A DNA stretch of 64,000 bases from CAZSNT01 sp964607765 (GTDB taxonomy: Bacteria; Verrucomicrobiota; Lentisphaeria; Oligosphaerales; JABHEG01), in contig CAZSNT010000012.1 of NCBI GenBank assembly GCA_964607765.1, positions 1 through 64,000 on the forward strand, given 5' to 3'. Below the pieces are notes generated by a model. It was not told the origin of the DNA and ran no database searches. It was given only the letters and a program-made list of their open reading frames with translations. Below are positions 54,801 to 63,106 of the stretch, one piece after another (position 1 is the stretch's first letter; each line of letters starts with the position of its first letter). The translations under genes and the position numbers were made by a program.

Positions 54801-54970
54801 CCCAGGAGGATGCTCTGATCGCATGTCGGGATCCGCAGTGGGGACACGGGGGCGGGGAGCAGCTCAACCGCTGCTTTCAGTGTCGGCGCTTCTTCGCCCC
54901 CAGCGCCAACGGCGCCCCCACCCGCCCAGACACACAATCCGGCTGCCATCAAAGTTCGTACCTTCCTCAT
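51827..54970 (-). CDS. Large secreted six-hairpin-type glycosidase-like protein (DUF4450-like)
   Basis: 1047 aa with a signal peptide (LMAAGLCVWAGGGAVGAGG). The N-terminal 300 residues are a beta-sandwich; residues about 340-720 look like an (alpha/alpha)6 toroid (YHQMGPGMVLSTFKWLMYSH, GDDGFINWISPSLHAYRAEN, YWVDHIWRLYEWTGDERLV). The last 250 residues form a beta-rich, possibly carbohydrate-binding domain (LHDLVDKIRFKTDFGRPTTI, VSVELGELVWAKGW). It resembles DUF4450-type proteins, but I cannot name the activity. ATG 54970 is chosen for the signal peptide; its ribosome binding site is weak (AGGGA at about 10 bases). It follows a sulfatase after 37 bp. Confidence 0.6.
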   Translation of the reverse strand: MRKVRTLMAAGLCVWAGGGAVGAGGEEAPTLKAAVELLPAPVSPLRIPTCDQSILLGRSAHQVSRTTELRYDPIEEGGFTITGGARTFNRTISIGRNNVATGDLPIFRVFTTTGSGVYAADRSFPLFPRDDAIASKAAPALGTLRIGVAGVRGEVDWLHEQKGTVARFFPGYTRYSVRGPQDAWRADVVMAPAVEHHGFVCRVEFDRPVTLEWSFGAIHWDAKESGENRVELKGDHALVTEAGLPGGAVYVGCDAAGQFRTETGKHGESAVFRSSQGARCHHLVGVWGVTHYDEDTASAMMSRLDTSAASAWQDSRDAMKRSWFDCYIGRALNPQRKFLTALREPEKVLIRSISYWDERRSRFQIKTPDPYLNALVNFERCISEYHQMGPGMVLSTFKWLMYSHISVGWYGRMWAGDLEEVKTHMRFLGAMQGDDGFINWISPSLHAYRAENNTPYWVDHIWRLYEWTGDERLVRDLWPGIEKAAEWECRNNDPDGDGLFQSAYEYWNCDSNGKGPKAAAPTSTAWALLDRAARMARVVGDREAGKRYQSMAEKVKEQAFEELWNEEQGILGSIGAEGLWRGHPQTWEQYLGIINGMIPADKGQRAMRWLESHYGFEGEQGVQLLMNCDWWPLRWSVHWVPTGDTHLAALAGMVCGDPDLWWPYLKTAVLSSFRSDAPGVRFSIGNTSGGGGGGIEFVDSDDPLVYTTVRGLFGIEPEIQNGRIRITPAFPADWDSAEIHSPMLSYSYTRERGRVTLKITTPEPLVKVVRSQLGVPAITTARERVSVVTLQLPSREEGRPAQAFPDPILVETAPALKETPLGAEEKSRLVMMDLSAVHNTTLHDLVDKIRFKTDFGRPTTIHSWWHTVPARMNRGPEQIETPAGVAFLLKGRNESVEGKAKNLLALSSWGKPYPLPAVARIPLGKKVERMWLLMQNYVSPIKNYIPNGEIVLHYASGQPDIVSLVPPYNLDCYFQAFSRDGVSVELGELVWAKGWSPCHRSQCKAQANALKVACDPSRVLKTVEIRATVSEGVLGINAITLLPCNGL

Positions 54971-55007
54971 GGGCCACTTGTCCCTGTCCACGTTCCGTGG
55001 CGACCAG

Positions 55008-56321
55008 TCATTGTTTGTCTGCTCTGCGTTTGCCCAGTCCATCGGTGCGAGCGGCTGTCCGGTCGCGCGGCGCCGCCGAGTGGGCCAGCCCGGCTTCCCA
55101 CTCACGCAGCCAAGCGCGATGCTGTTCCAGAATGGAGGAGTTGGCCTCGTCCCGGGCCAAGTTGTGTTGCTCCAGCGGATCCTCGATGAGGTCGAACAAC
55201 TGCTCGTGTCCATCCTCCTCGAAGCGGATGTACTTGTGGCGTCGACTACGGATTACGCGCGACACGGCGATGTGGGAGGTCTCGGTGCAGACGAACTCGC
55301 GTTGCGCCAGGTCCTCGGCCAACAGACTCTTGCCGCGAAGTGCCGACGGGATCTCGGCCCCCGCGAGAGAGCAGACCGTGGGGAAGATGTCGAGCCCGGA
55401 GACGAGCGACTCGTCCACCACGCCTTCGGGCAGTCCCCCGGGCCAAGACACAATCACCGGCGTGCAGGCGGCTTCGTCGTACGGCACGGACTTGTCGGTG
55501 AGTGCATGGTGCCCGGCATTCTCGCCGTGGTCAGTGGTGTAGATGACGACGGTGTTGTCGCGCAGGCCGGTCTCCTCAAGGACTTGCAGCAGGCGGCCAA
55601 GCTCGGCATCGACCATCTCGATCTGGCGGTGATAGGCCCAGCGGTAGTAGCGCCAGGCCTGCTCATCCCACTGGTGTCTGCCGGGTGGAATGTTGGCCCG
55701 GAAACGCTGAATACTCTCCGGCTCGTCATTGTCGAACTCACTGAGATTGGCGGGCGCCGCGGGCAGTTCGTCGTTCAGCCAGGGATACGGCATGTCCTCG
55801 GCAGAGCTGTGCTGGAAGTTCTTCCAGCCACAGATGTCATGGGGCTGCTGGTAGGAGACAGTCAGGAAGAACGGCTCGGTTGTGTCGTGGTTACGGAGGA
55901 AGCCTTCTACCGTCATGGTGATCGCGGGGTCGGAGAAGTTGCCGTCGCAGTTGGAGCCCGTGCAGAGGACATCGAAGCCGGGCAAGTCGTAGACCATGCA
56001 ATGCCCTACATGCCACTTGCCGGCGTAGTAGCTGCGGTAACCCGCGTTGGCCAGGCGTTCGCTGACCAGCTCGACGGGAACCTGGAAGTCGGTTCCGTTA
56101 TAGCTGGTTCCCAACTCGCTGGGCATACGTCCGGTGAAGAACGAGCTGCGCGCCGGGCCGCAGATCGGATTGGTGGCGTAGGCGTTGGGGAAACGCGTTC
56201 CTTCGGCCGCCAGCTTGCGGATAGCGGGGACGTGGAGGTCCTCGTTGGTCGCGGGATCGAAGCTGGCGTAGTGCTGCTGGTCACTGAAGACAAACAGGAT
56301 GTTGGGGCGTTGGCTGCTCAT
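55008..56321 (-). CDS. Type I sulfatase (Cys-type), cytoplasmic
   Basis: 437 aa, no signal peptide. FVFSDQQHYA near 10-19 lacks the usual double Asp (SDQQ type), CGPAR at 54-58 is the formylglycine motif, then GKWHVGH, YQQPHDICGW, TTDHGENAGHH. The SDQQ start and HGE segment place it with choline-sulfatase/heparan-like members acting on small substrates. Its ATG overlaps the stop of the upstream unknown gene as ATGA, so the two are co-translated. Probably acts on imported sulfated sugars. Confidence 0.88.
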   Translation of the reverse strand: MSSQRPNILFVFSDQQHYASFDPATNEDLHVPAIRKLAAEGTRFPNAYATNPICGPARSSFFTGRMPSELGTSYNGTDFQVPVELVSERLANAGYRSYYAGKWHVGHCMVYDLPGFDVLCTGSNCDGNFSDPAITMTVEGFLRNHDTTEPFFLTVSYQQPHDICGWKNFQHSSAEDMPYPWLNDELPAAPANLSEFDNDEPESIQRFRANIPPGRHQWDEQAWRYYRWAYHRQIEMVDAELGRLLQVLEETGLRDNTVVIYTTDHGENAGHHALTDKSVPYDEAACTPVIVSWPGGLPEGVVDESLVSGLDIFPTVCSLAGAEIPSALRGKSLLAEDLAQREFVCTETSHIAVSRVIRSRRHKYIRFEEDGHEQLFDLIEDPLEQHNLARDEANSSILEQHRAWLREWEAGLAHSAAPRDRTAARTDGLGKRRADKQ

Positions 56322-57181
56322 ACTTCATTCTCGTTCGGGGTGGGGTAGACGACGCCGTGGGCTTCGTGGGCTGCGATCTTCGCATCGGCATCATCGTCCA
56401 GGATAAAAACCTTGCTGCCGTTGACCACGGCCACGATCCAGCCGGCCTCGTCGCGCCAGAACTCGTACGGCAGGTTGCCGCGGCCGAAGAGCACGACGCT
56501 CTCCAGGGCGCCGGTTGCGGCGTCGAACAGCTGCTTGCTGTCGGACACGGCATGGAGCGTGTAGCCGGGCTTGAGGTGAAGGCCGTTTTCCCACAGGTCA
56601 AAGCCGGCTTCGGGCAGTCGACCGTTCCGCTGGAGCAGCTCGAAGATCCCCCAATTGGTGCTCAGGGGGCCGGTGCATTCACGAAAGCGCCAGCTCGGGT
56701 CCGGCTCATTGAAAGGGGTGTCCCCGGCTGCGGCGCGCCGGTGCAGCCACCCGTCGCGGAAGAAGCCGCGCTCGCGGAAGACCGTGTCGACGCGCTCGTG
56801 CAGGGCGCTGCGGGTCGCGTCGAAATGGGAGTACACACTCCGCAACTCCCAGTCGATCGGCGTGGCAAACTCATCGGCGAGGCAGCGTTGGTCGATGGTG
56901 ATCGTAGTGTCGCCCTTGAAATCGTTGCCCTCTTCCATGAGCACTTTGCGCCGCACCGTCATGGCAAAGCAGTCGGCATCGATGCCGGTCCGGATCACGG
57001 AAACAGCGCCGATCTGCCGGTTGAGATTGCCGCCTCGCCGGTTCATGGAGACCGAAAGCACGCGGTAGTCGTTTTGCCACGTCTCTCGGCTTGAGTTCCC
57101 GCGCGAATAGCTGAACGACTTGAGCAATCCCAGATCGCGCAGGAGCCAAGGCGTGATGCGGTTGCCGTGAACTGGCTTCAT
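56318..57181 (-). CDS. Conserved-looking protein of unknown function
   Basis: 287 aa, no signal peptide or membrane segment. ATG 57181 has GGAGGAG eight bases upstream; a much longer frame reads back through the 12-mer repeat array and is not credible. Beta-rich, with short alternating strands (AVSVIRTGIDADCFAMTVRR, DTTITIDQRCLADEF) and Trp-rich segments (FDLWENGLHLKPGYTLH). I recognise no family. The four-base overlap with the sulfatase start at 56321 implies a joint role, perhaps a substrate-specific partner or isomerase/lyase-like enzyme, but this is speculation. Confidence 0.6.
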   Translation of the reverse strand: MKPVHGNRITPWLLRDLGLLKSFSYSRGNSSRETWQNDYRVLSVSMNRRGGNLNRQIGAVSVIRTGIDADCFAMTVRRKVLMEEGNDFKGDTTITIDQRCLADEFATPIDWELRSVYSHFDATRSALHERVDTVFRERGFFRDGWLHRRAAAGDTPFNEPDPSWRFRECTGPLSTNWGIFELLQRNGRLPEAGFDLWENGLHLKPGYTLHAVSDSKQLFDAATGALESVVLFGRGNLPYEFWRDEAGWIVAVVNGSKVFILDDDADAKIAAHEAHGVVYPTPNENEV

Positions 57182-57201
57182 CGTTTGTTCTCCTCCAGCT
57201 T

Positions 57202-57449
57202 CTTGATCCGCTCTTAATCCCGCTCTTAATCCCGCTCTTAATCCCACTCTTAATCCCGCTCTTAATCCCGCTCTTAATCCCGCTCTTAATCCCACTCTTA
57301 ATCCCACTCTTAATCCCGCTCTTGATCCCGCTGTTAATCCAGTGCCAATGGCACCCAAAATCCGTCCCTCGCTCCCGCTTCTGCCCACTCCGGCGAGATT
57401 GTGCGGCCGTCGAATGGATCAAGAGCGGGATTAAGAGCGGGATCAAGAG
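57202..57449. repeat. Inverted 12-mer arrays (CTCTTAATCCCG) around a short core
   Basis: About eleven consecutive 12-bp units at 57211-57342, nearly identical, are followed by a core of about 73 bp and then three inverted units (GGATCAAGAGCGGGATTAAG...) at 57416-57449. The two arms can pair into a long hairpin. Just beyond, TCATTTCAAGTTGGCCGCTACC (57453-57474) is repeated directly at 57508-57529 with one mismatch; the second copy encodes the last residues of the sulfatase at 57500. Same family as 8486-8589, and like it lies between consecutive minus-strand genes. No gene in 57182-57499. Confidence 0.75.
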
Positions 57450-57499
57450 TTCTCATTTCAAGTTGGCCGCTACCCTCGACAAGGTTGGGGAAGCCGTTC

Positions 57500-59149
57500 T
57501 CATCTTTTCATTTCGAGTTGGCCGCTACCCGCCGAATCCCCCCCAAACTCCCCAAAAGTGCCGGGAAGGGAACGGACGTGGGCGTCCAGCAGACGCTTCA
57601 TCTCCGCCAGCGTTGCGGCGTGTTCCGGGCTGGTTGCCAGGTTGTTCTGTTCCCCTGGATCCCTTGAAAGATGGTAAAGCTGATCTTCATCGTAGTAGGC
57701 CGGGTACTTGCCCATCGAGCCATGTTCCGCGTCTCCGCCCCCGGGAATGGCTGAGATGTGGCTGAAGGGATCTTCCGGATTCGTGCTGTGCACCTTCTTG
57801 CCGCGTCGTTTCAGGTTGGCGTTGACCCGTTCCAGGACCCGTTTACGCTGCGCCAAGGGCATGTTCCTCACCTGATCGGTGTAGCGAAGGGCGAGGTATT
57901 TCCAGTCCCCTTTCCGTACGGCCCTCGTAAACCCCATTTCGAAGTAGAGCGAATTGCGGACCCTGTCCGTTCTGCCCTCCAGCAGCGGGCGGATACTGAC
58001 TCCGTCAAACGTGTCGGGCTCCACCGTTCCGCCAGCGAAGTCGATGATGGTTGGGGCAAAATCGACATTCGAGAGCAGCGCTTTGCTGGTGCTTCCGCAA
58101 GGGAACCCTCCCCGGCGCCAGATGATGCTCGGATTCGTGACGCCTCCCTGGTAGAGCGTGCCTTTGGCTTTCTGGCCGTGGTCGTTGAAGAAGAAGACGA
58201 TCGTGTTGTCCAGGACGCCGTGGACCTTCAGCTGCTCCATCACAGCTGCCACGGCGTCATCCAGCCACAGGAGGTTCTCGCATCCCCATCCACGAATCCC
58301 CGCCTGCTGCAATCGCTTTGGCAGCGAGTCCCGTGGTGGAAGCACGTCTGGGGGAAGGTCAAGAATGCCGTCCGCAGTCACTCTCGGATCAGCTTTCCAG
58401 GATCGCGCAGGATCCGTCGGGCCGTGTGGGATCGTTGACGCAAAATAGAGAAAGAAGGGCTTTTGATGGTAGCGCTTGACGAACTCAACAGCGCCCTCGG
58501 CGATCCAGTCCAGGTTGTGGACGGCGAGTCTCCGCGATCCGTTACCGTCAGGGTTGTTGTGATAGATGCCCGCGGAGTAGTCGAAGCCGGCTTCCGCCAT
58601 GGTCTTCTTGATCCTGGCTGCGTTGTCGGCGAGCAGTTTCCGGGTTGCGGCATCCTGCGGATCGGCCTCATACTGTATTTTCTTCCATCCGGGTACCGAG
58701 ACCACGTGGTTCTTGCCCACGATCCCCGTAGCGTACCCCAGCTTCTGCAGACGCTTTGGGAGATTGTCCTGCTTTGAGTCGATGTGGGTATTCCACGTCA
58801 CCACTGTCTGCCCCTGCTCAGAGGCCTGCGCAGTCAGGGCCCGGCTCGCATAACGTCCGGTCAGGCAGTTGTACCTGCTCGGGGTACAGACAGGAGACAC
58901 AACGTGCTGTCCGAGGAGAACGGTGCCCTCGCTGGCCAATCGGTCGATGGTCGGCGTGAAATTCCTCCCTTTCCCTTGCGGGAGGAAGTTGAAATGCCGG
59001 GGCAGCATGTCGTCTGCAATGAAGAAGACGATGTTCGGCGGCCCTTCGGCCCGCTCTGCGGGCGCGGCCGCCACCGCCACCCCGGTGGCAACCGTGCAGG
59101 AGACAAACAGCACAGCAAGCAGGACTGATGGTAAAGACTGTCGGTTCAT
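57500..59149 (-). CDS. Secreted type I sulfatase (Cys-type)
   Basis: 549 aa with a signal peptide (SVLLAVLFVSCTVATGVAVA). FIADDMLPRHFNF near 43-55, CTPSR at 88-92, GKNHVVSVPGW, STIPHGPTDP, FNDHGQKAKG. The ADDMLPRH start and CTPSR group it with the sulfatase at 61407. ATG 59149 has GAGGAGG at five bases. Its C-terminus runs into a 22-bp direct repeat associated with the 12-mer arrays, so the end may be altered. First gene after the ASST-like gene on the same strand. Confidence 0.9.
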   Translation of the reverse strand: MNRQSLPSVLLAVLFVSCTVATGVAVAAAPAERAEGPPNIVFFIADDMLPRHFNFLPQGKGRNFTPTIDRLASEGTVLLGQHVVSPVCTPSRYNCLTGRYASRALTAQASEQGQTVVTWNTHIDSKQDNLPKRLQKLGYATGIVGKNHVVSVPGWKKIQYEADPQDAATRKLLADNAARIKKTMAEAGFDYSAGIYHNNPDGNGSRRLAVHNLDWIAEGAVEFVKRYHQKPFFLYFASTIPHGPTDPARSWKADPRVTADGILDLPPDVLPPRDSLPKRLQQAGIRGWGCENLLWLDDAVAAVMEQLKVHGVLDNTIVFFFNDHGQKAKGTLYQGGVTNPSIIWRRGGFPCGSTSKALLSNVDFAPTIIDFAGGTVEPDTFDGVSIRPLLEGRTDRVRNSLYFEMGFTRAVRKGDWKYLALRYTDQVRNMPLAQRKRVLERVNANLKRRGKKVHSTNPEDPFSHISAIPGGGDAEHGSMGKYPAYYDEDQLYHLSRDPGEQNNLATSPEHAATLAEMKRLLDAHVRSLPGTFGEFGGDSAGSGQLEMKR

Positions 59150-59188
59150 TGATTCCTCCTCAGGTGAATGATCTGGCCTGGGCGTATT

Positions 59189-60253
59189 TCAGTTTCGCAG
59201 CGGCTCAACGCATTCGGGCGTGTATCGAGCGGCTCGGTACAGCGCCTGTCCTTCCGGGTCCCAGAATTCCCAGACAATCTCGCAGGTTGGCGTCACTTCG
59301 AAGATCCTACCGGTCTCACTCCAGTTCATGGCGCAGATCAAGGTGTTGCCGTTGGCAAGGCGTTGCTGTCCGGAGCCCACCGGCGTCCAGAAGGCCTCGA
59401 GAGGGTCGCCTGCATACTGCCAAACGACCTCTCCGGTGGGCGGATCAATCTCCACGACTCGCGAGTAGCCGCGGTCTTGTCGGGACCCGTTGCCGTGACC
59501 ATTGTCGAACAGCAGGATGTTGCCATTGGGCAGCATGGTCGGTTGGTGTTGACCGAGGATCTCGCCAGGCCCCCATGCCCAGACAATGGCGCCGCTCTCT
59601 TTCTCGATGATGAAGATACAATGCAGATGGCGTGGGCTGACAAGTATATTTCCAGCTTTGAAGCGCGAATCACGGCGTCCCAGAGGCGTGGCCGGCAGCG
59701 ATTCTACTGTGTTGATGTGCGGCCAGTCGCCCCGCCAGTCTTCCTTGACAACAGGGACAAGGGCCTCCAATTCACCAACATGTGTCGCTGCATGCCATTC
59801 CCACACGACTTTGTTGTCCGACGTGATTTCCTGTAGGTAATCATATATCAGCACATTCGGGCTGATGTGTAGATACTGTGCACGGTCATGTGCTACAACC
59901 AGGGTGTTGCCGTTTGCCAACCGGCGAGCGTCATGGTGCACGTGTACGGGGTCCGCCCAAACAAGGTTGCTACGCCAGTCGAGCTCAACAAGGCGCCGGC
60001 GAATGTTGACACCGGGCCCATAGCCGGAACCATCGTTGATCAGCGCGAGGAGATTGCCGTTTGGCAGCATGTCCGCATGATGCCAGATGCTGTCCCCCCC
60101 ATAAGCCCACTCGTGTACAATCTCGCCGTTCATGTCGATGAGATGGGCCTTCCCTTCCTTTCTGCCCCAGTAAAGTGTGTATCCCCGACAACACTTGGCC
60201 GGCTTGAAGACACTAACCCCCCGTCGGTCTCCGCATGCAGGTCTGTTCTTCAT
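59189..60253 (-). CDS. Arylsulfotransferase (ASST)-like beta-propeller protein
   Basis: 354 aa, no signal peptide. Six propeller-like repeats: HLIDMNGEIVHEWAYGGDS, HHADMLPNGNLLALIND, LVELDWRSNLVWADPVHVHHD, QPTMLPNGNILLFDNGHGN, VVEIDPPTGEVVWQYAGDP, RLANGNTLICAMNW. The H(H/Q)xxxLPNGN pattern is the ASST blade signature; catalytic His of true periplasmic ASST cannot be assigned. True ASST moves sulfate between phenolic donors and acceptors without PAPS. Its ATG overlaps the URO-D-like stop as ATGA. In a sulfatase cluster a sulfate-transfer or ligand-binding role is attractive but unproven. Confidence 0.7.
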   Translation of the reverse strand: MKNRPACGDRRGVSVFKPAKCCRGYTLYWGRKEGKAHLIDMNGEIVHEWAYGGDSIWHHADMLPNGNLLALINDGSGYGPGVNIRRRLVELDWRSNLVWADPVHVHHDARRLANGNTLVVAHDRAQYLHISPNVLIYDYLQEITSDNKVVWEWHAATHVGELEALVPVVKEDWRGDWPHINTVESLPATPLGRRDSRFKAGNILVSPRHLHCIFIIEKESGAIVWAWGPGEILGQHQPTMLPNGNILLFDNGHGNGSRQDRGYSRVVEIDPPTGEVVWQYAGDPLEAFWTPVGSGQQRLANGNTLICAMNWSETGRIFEVTPTCEIVWEFWDPEGQALYRAARYTPECVEPLRN

Positions 60254-61356
60254 GATGCCTCTGTCCTGAGGTAGTCGATTGACTCATCCGGTTCTCCCCG
60301 GACGTGCTGTAACCGGGTTGCGATTGCCGCAGCCGTGGACGCGTCTTCCGCCTGGACCTGAAACACGACTCGTGTTCCTCCCGGGAACTGCATCGGCCAT
60401 GTGTCCGCAGCCCCGTCAGGCGTCCAGCCGATGGGCATCTGCACCACACTGTCGCCGTAGCACCGGAGCGCGTCGAGAAAGTACCTGCGGGCGTCCCGTG
60501 TGGGGGGGACGTTGTGATTCATTACCTTCAGGCCCGGCAGTTGGCGGAAGTTGTCCCACTGGTGACGGGCGTCGGCACAACAGTGGATGCCCAGCCCGCC
60601 GAAGTGATCGGCAAGACATGCAAGTTCGCCTCGGAAGAACTCCTGGAACATCTGGGGGTTGATCGCGCCCACTTCATCCACAGACATGGTAATGCCGCCG
60701 TGCATCACGTAGTCAGGATAGTGCGCAACGAAGGTCGTGCCGTAGCGATCAAACCACTCGTCGAAGAACGCGACGAACAGCGTGCGGACCTCCTCCGCAA
60801 GGGCCTTGACGGCTTCGGGGGTCTCGATCATCGCACAGAAGAGGTCTTGCTTGTCCCAAATGAGCGCCACGATGTCCATCGGGCTCTGGATGTCCACCGG
60901 CTTCATTACCGTGCCCGCCCCACCCCTGCGGTACAGTTCGTCGGCGATGTCAAAAAGGTAGGCCAGTGACGAGGTGCTGAGCTCCGGCGCTCTTATTCGA
61001 TCCGCTTCGGCGGCCGAGTGGACCAGCGGCAGCGCGAACGGATTGGTGTCGTCCGGACGATGGACATCGCACCCAAACGCTTCGGCAAATATCTCGGTGC
61101 CGGTCACGTTGCTGATGTACGGAACGCGGTCATCGACGACGAGTTCCGCCTTCCTGGACATGATCTCGTACTCGCCCCACCGCCGCTCGATACGCTCCGC
61201 TGCTTTGTCCGGCCACAGAGGCGGTGCCGGCGGAAGCTGCGATTCCAGCTCCGGCAAGGGGAAGTTCACATGGAACATGAATGATCCCGTGCCTCCCTCC
61301 ACGAAGGAATTCCACCTTGCGAGCCGGTCGTCGATCGTCTGTCTATCCTCGGTCAT
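60250..61356 (-). CDS. Uroporphyrinogen-decarboxylase-like (URO-D/methyltransferase family) protein
   Basis: 368 aa, cytoplasmic. TIM-barrel URO-D features: DIQSPMDIVALIWDKQDLFCA, VAHYPDYVMHGGITMSVDEV, MFQEFFRGELACLADHFGGL, GIHCCADARHQW and MPIGWTPDGAADTWPM. URO-D relatives outside haem synthesis include corrinoid methyltransferases; members beside sulfatase and sugar genes in PVC genomes have no known activity. The start ATG 61356 has AAGGAG at nine bases; the longer frame is not supported. Overlaps the ASST-like gene by four bases and follows a sulfatase by 50 bp. Confidence 0.75.
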   Translation of the reverse strand: MTEDRQTIDDRLARWNSFVEGGTGSFMFHVNFPLPELESQLPPAPPLWPDKAAERIERRWGEYEIMSRKAELVVDDRVPYISNVTGTEIFAEAFGCDVHRPDDTNPFALPLVHSAAEADRIRAPELSTSSLAYLFDIADELYRRGGAGTVMKPVDIQSPMDIVALIWDKQDLFCAMIETPEAVKALAEEVRTLFVAFFDEWFDRYGTTFVAHYPDYVMHGGITMSVDEVGAINPQMFQEFFRGELACLADHFGGLGIHCCADARHQWDNFRQLPGLKVMNHNVPPTRDARRYFLDALRCYGDSVVQMPIGWTPDGAADTWPMQFPGGTRVVFQVQAEDASTAAAIATRLQHVRGEPDESIDYLRTEAS

Positions 61357-61406
61357 CTGCTGTCTCTCCTTGGGCGCACTCGACACGCGGATCGCCAGTT
61401 CGGGGT

Positions 61407-63002
61407 TCAGGCAAGCGGCAGCTGCGGCGGCCAGGGGCGCGCGGCCGTGGTGGGGTTGGGATACCACGGGATGTGGTCCAGCCCGATGGCACGGGTGTTG
61501 GCCACGAGTTGCTTGAACCTGTCGCTGCGGTGGAACGGGTCGGCTTCCTCGGGGAACGGGTGCCGGAACGTGTCGGTGTGCGCTTTCAGGCGCTCTCTCA
61601 TCATGGCCAGCGTGTCCTGGTGCTCGGGCGCGTCCGCCAGGTTGACCGTTTCGCAGGGGTCGGCGTCCAGGTCGTAAAGCTGGTCCGGCTCGAGACAGTG
61701 CTCGAAGGCGTGCACGTTGATGCAGCCTTGTCCCTTGAGCCGTATGTCGTTCAAGTTCGGGGCTTCGTCCAGCCGCCCCTCCCGCATGGCGTCGTAAAGC
61801 GCCCGCGTGTAGCGCACGGCGATGTACTTCCACTTGCCGAACCGCACGCCGCGCGAAAAGCCGTACTCGAAGTAGAGGTCGTCGTGGACGGCGTCAGTCG
61901 CACCGGTCAAAACAGGCAGCAGCGAAACGCCGTCGATCTGGGCGCTTTCCGGCGTGCGAACTCCGCAGATGTCCAGGACGGTGGGGACAAAGTCAACGTT
62001 CTGGGCGAGAGCTTGTGAGACGGTTCCGGGCCTGATCTGCCCGGGCCAACGCACAATGAACGGGATGCGCACGCCCGGCTCGTAGCAGCTGCCTTTGCCG
62101 TCTTCGGTGTTGTGGTCGACCGTGAAAAGAAACACCGTGTTGTCGAGCTCGCCCATGGACTCGAGCTTGTCCAGGAGCACCCCGATGGCATCGTCCGTCC
62201 ACAGCATCCCGACCGTCTGGTGGTCGACGGGCAGGCCGCTTGCTGCGATGCGTTCCCGGATGGACACGCGCGATGGTTGACAATCCGGGATGCTCTCCAG
62301 AATGCCGCCTGGGGTGATTGCCGGGTCGACGTCGAGCGAGGCGTCGTGCGCCGGGCCGTGGTAGGTGGTCGTGGCCATGTACAGGAAGAACGGCTGCGCA
62401 GGCTGACAGTCGTCGAGGAAGTCCAAGGCGCCCTGGGTGATCCACTCCAGGTTGTGATACCTGAGCTTCTTCGGGACCAGCGCATCGGCATTGTTCCAGT
62501 AGATACTCGCGGCGTAGTCGAACCCGAGGCTTCGTTTGAGCTCCTCGCAGAGCCCCCGCTGATTCGCGTGCAACGCCTGGTTGACCACCGGGTCGCAGGG
62601 GTCATCGTCCGGCTGGAAGTCCTTTGTCCCCATCTCCTTGCCACTGCGTCCGGCATGCCATTTACCGACAAAACCGGTGCGGTAGCCGCCGGCCGAGAGC
62701 ATGCCGCCGAGCGCGGGGACGCCCTCGAGCAGTTCCACGTTCCAGCCGATGTTGTAGACATCGTCGACGGGGTTGCCGGCAAGGAACTTCGACGCCGTGC
62801 AGCGGCCGGGATGGTGCCCCGCCATGTAGCTGTAGCGGCTCGGCGTGCAGACACTGGCAGAGCAGTAGAACCGGTCGAACCGCATCCCCTCGGCGGCGAT
62901 CCGGTCGATGTTCGGCGTCAGGACGTCGCCGCCATAGCAGCCGATGTTCGAGAAGTCCGTATCATCCATGATGATGCAGACGATATTGGGCGAACCGGTC
63001 AT
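61407..63002 (-). CDS. Type I sulfatase (Cys-type), no signal peptide
   Basis: 531 aa. IIMDDTDFSN near 10-19, CTPSR at 52-56, GKWHAGRSGKEMG, TTYHGPAHD, TVDHNTEDGKG. ATG 63002 is chosen because GGAG lies nine bases upstream; the ATG at 63017 has no site. Lacks a signal peptide, so probably acts in the cytoplasm on imported oligosaccharides. It is the first of a set with URO-D-like and ASST-like genes on the same strand, and follows the GH29 gene by about 100 bp. Confidence 0.9.
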   Translation of the reverse strand: MTGSPNIVCIIMDDTDFSNIGCYGGDVLTPNIDRIAAEGMRFDRFYCSASVCTPSRYSYMAGHHPGRCTASKFLAGNPVDDVYNIGWNVELLEGVPALGGMLSAGGYRTGFVGKWHAGRSGKEMGTKDFQPDDDPCDPVVNQALHANQRGLCEELKRSLGFDYAASIYWNNADALVPKKLRYHNLEWITQGALDFLDDCQPAQPFFLYMATTTYHGPAHDASLDVDPAITPGGILESIPDCQPSRVSIRERIAASGLPVDHQTVGMLWTDDAIGVLLDKLESMGELDNTVFLFTVDHNTEDGKGSCYEPGVRIPFIVRWPGQIRPGTVSQALAQNVDFVPTVLDICGVRTPESAQIDGVSLLPVLTGATDAVHDDLYFEYGFSRGVRFGKWKYIAVRYTRALYDAMREGRLDEAPNLNDIRLKGQGCINVHAFEHCLEPDQLYDLDADPCETVNLADAPEHQDTLAMMRERLKAHTDTFRHPFPEEADPFHRSDRFKQLVANTRAIGLDHIPWYPNPTTAARPWPPQLPLA

Positions 63003-63106
63003 TGAGTCTTTCTCCATTGTGAGTGCGTCTGCGCCGCGGCGTGAAGCCGGCCCTCTCGCCGGGGCCGACTGCAGTCACCTGTCCTCAACAGGCATGACGG
63101 CGGCTA

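Noticed and set aside
54971..55213. Longer N-terminus of the 51827 gene
   Set aside because: The extension overlaps the sulfatase gene at 55008 in another frame, and a signal peptide begins at 54970.
57182..57388. N-terminal extension of the 56318 gene encoding Arg-Ala-Gly-Leu or Ser-Gly-Ile-Lys type repeats
   Set aside because: It is a translation of the 12-mer array; the strong ribosome binding site is downstream at 57181.
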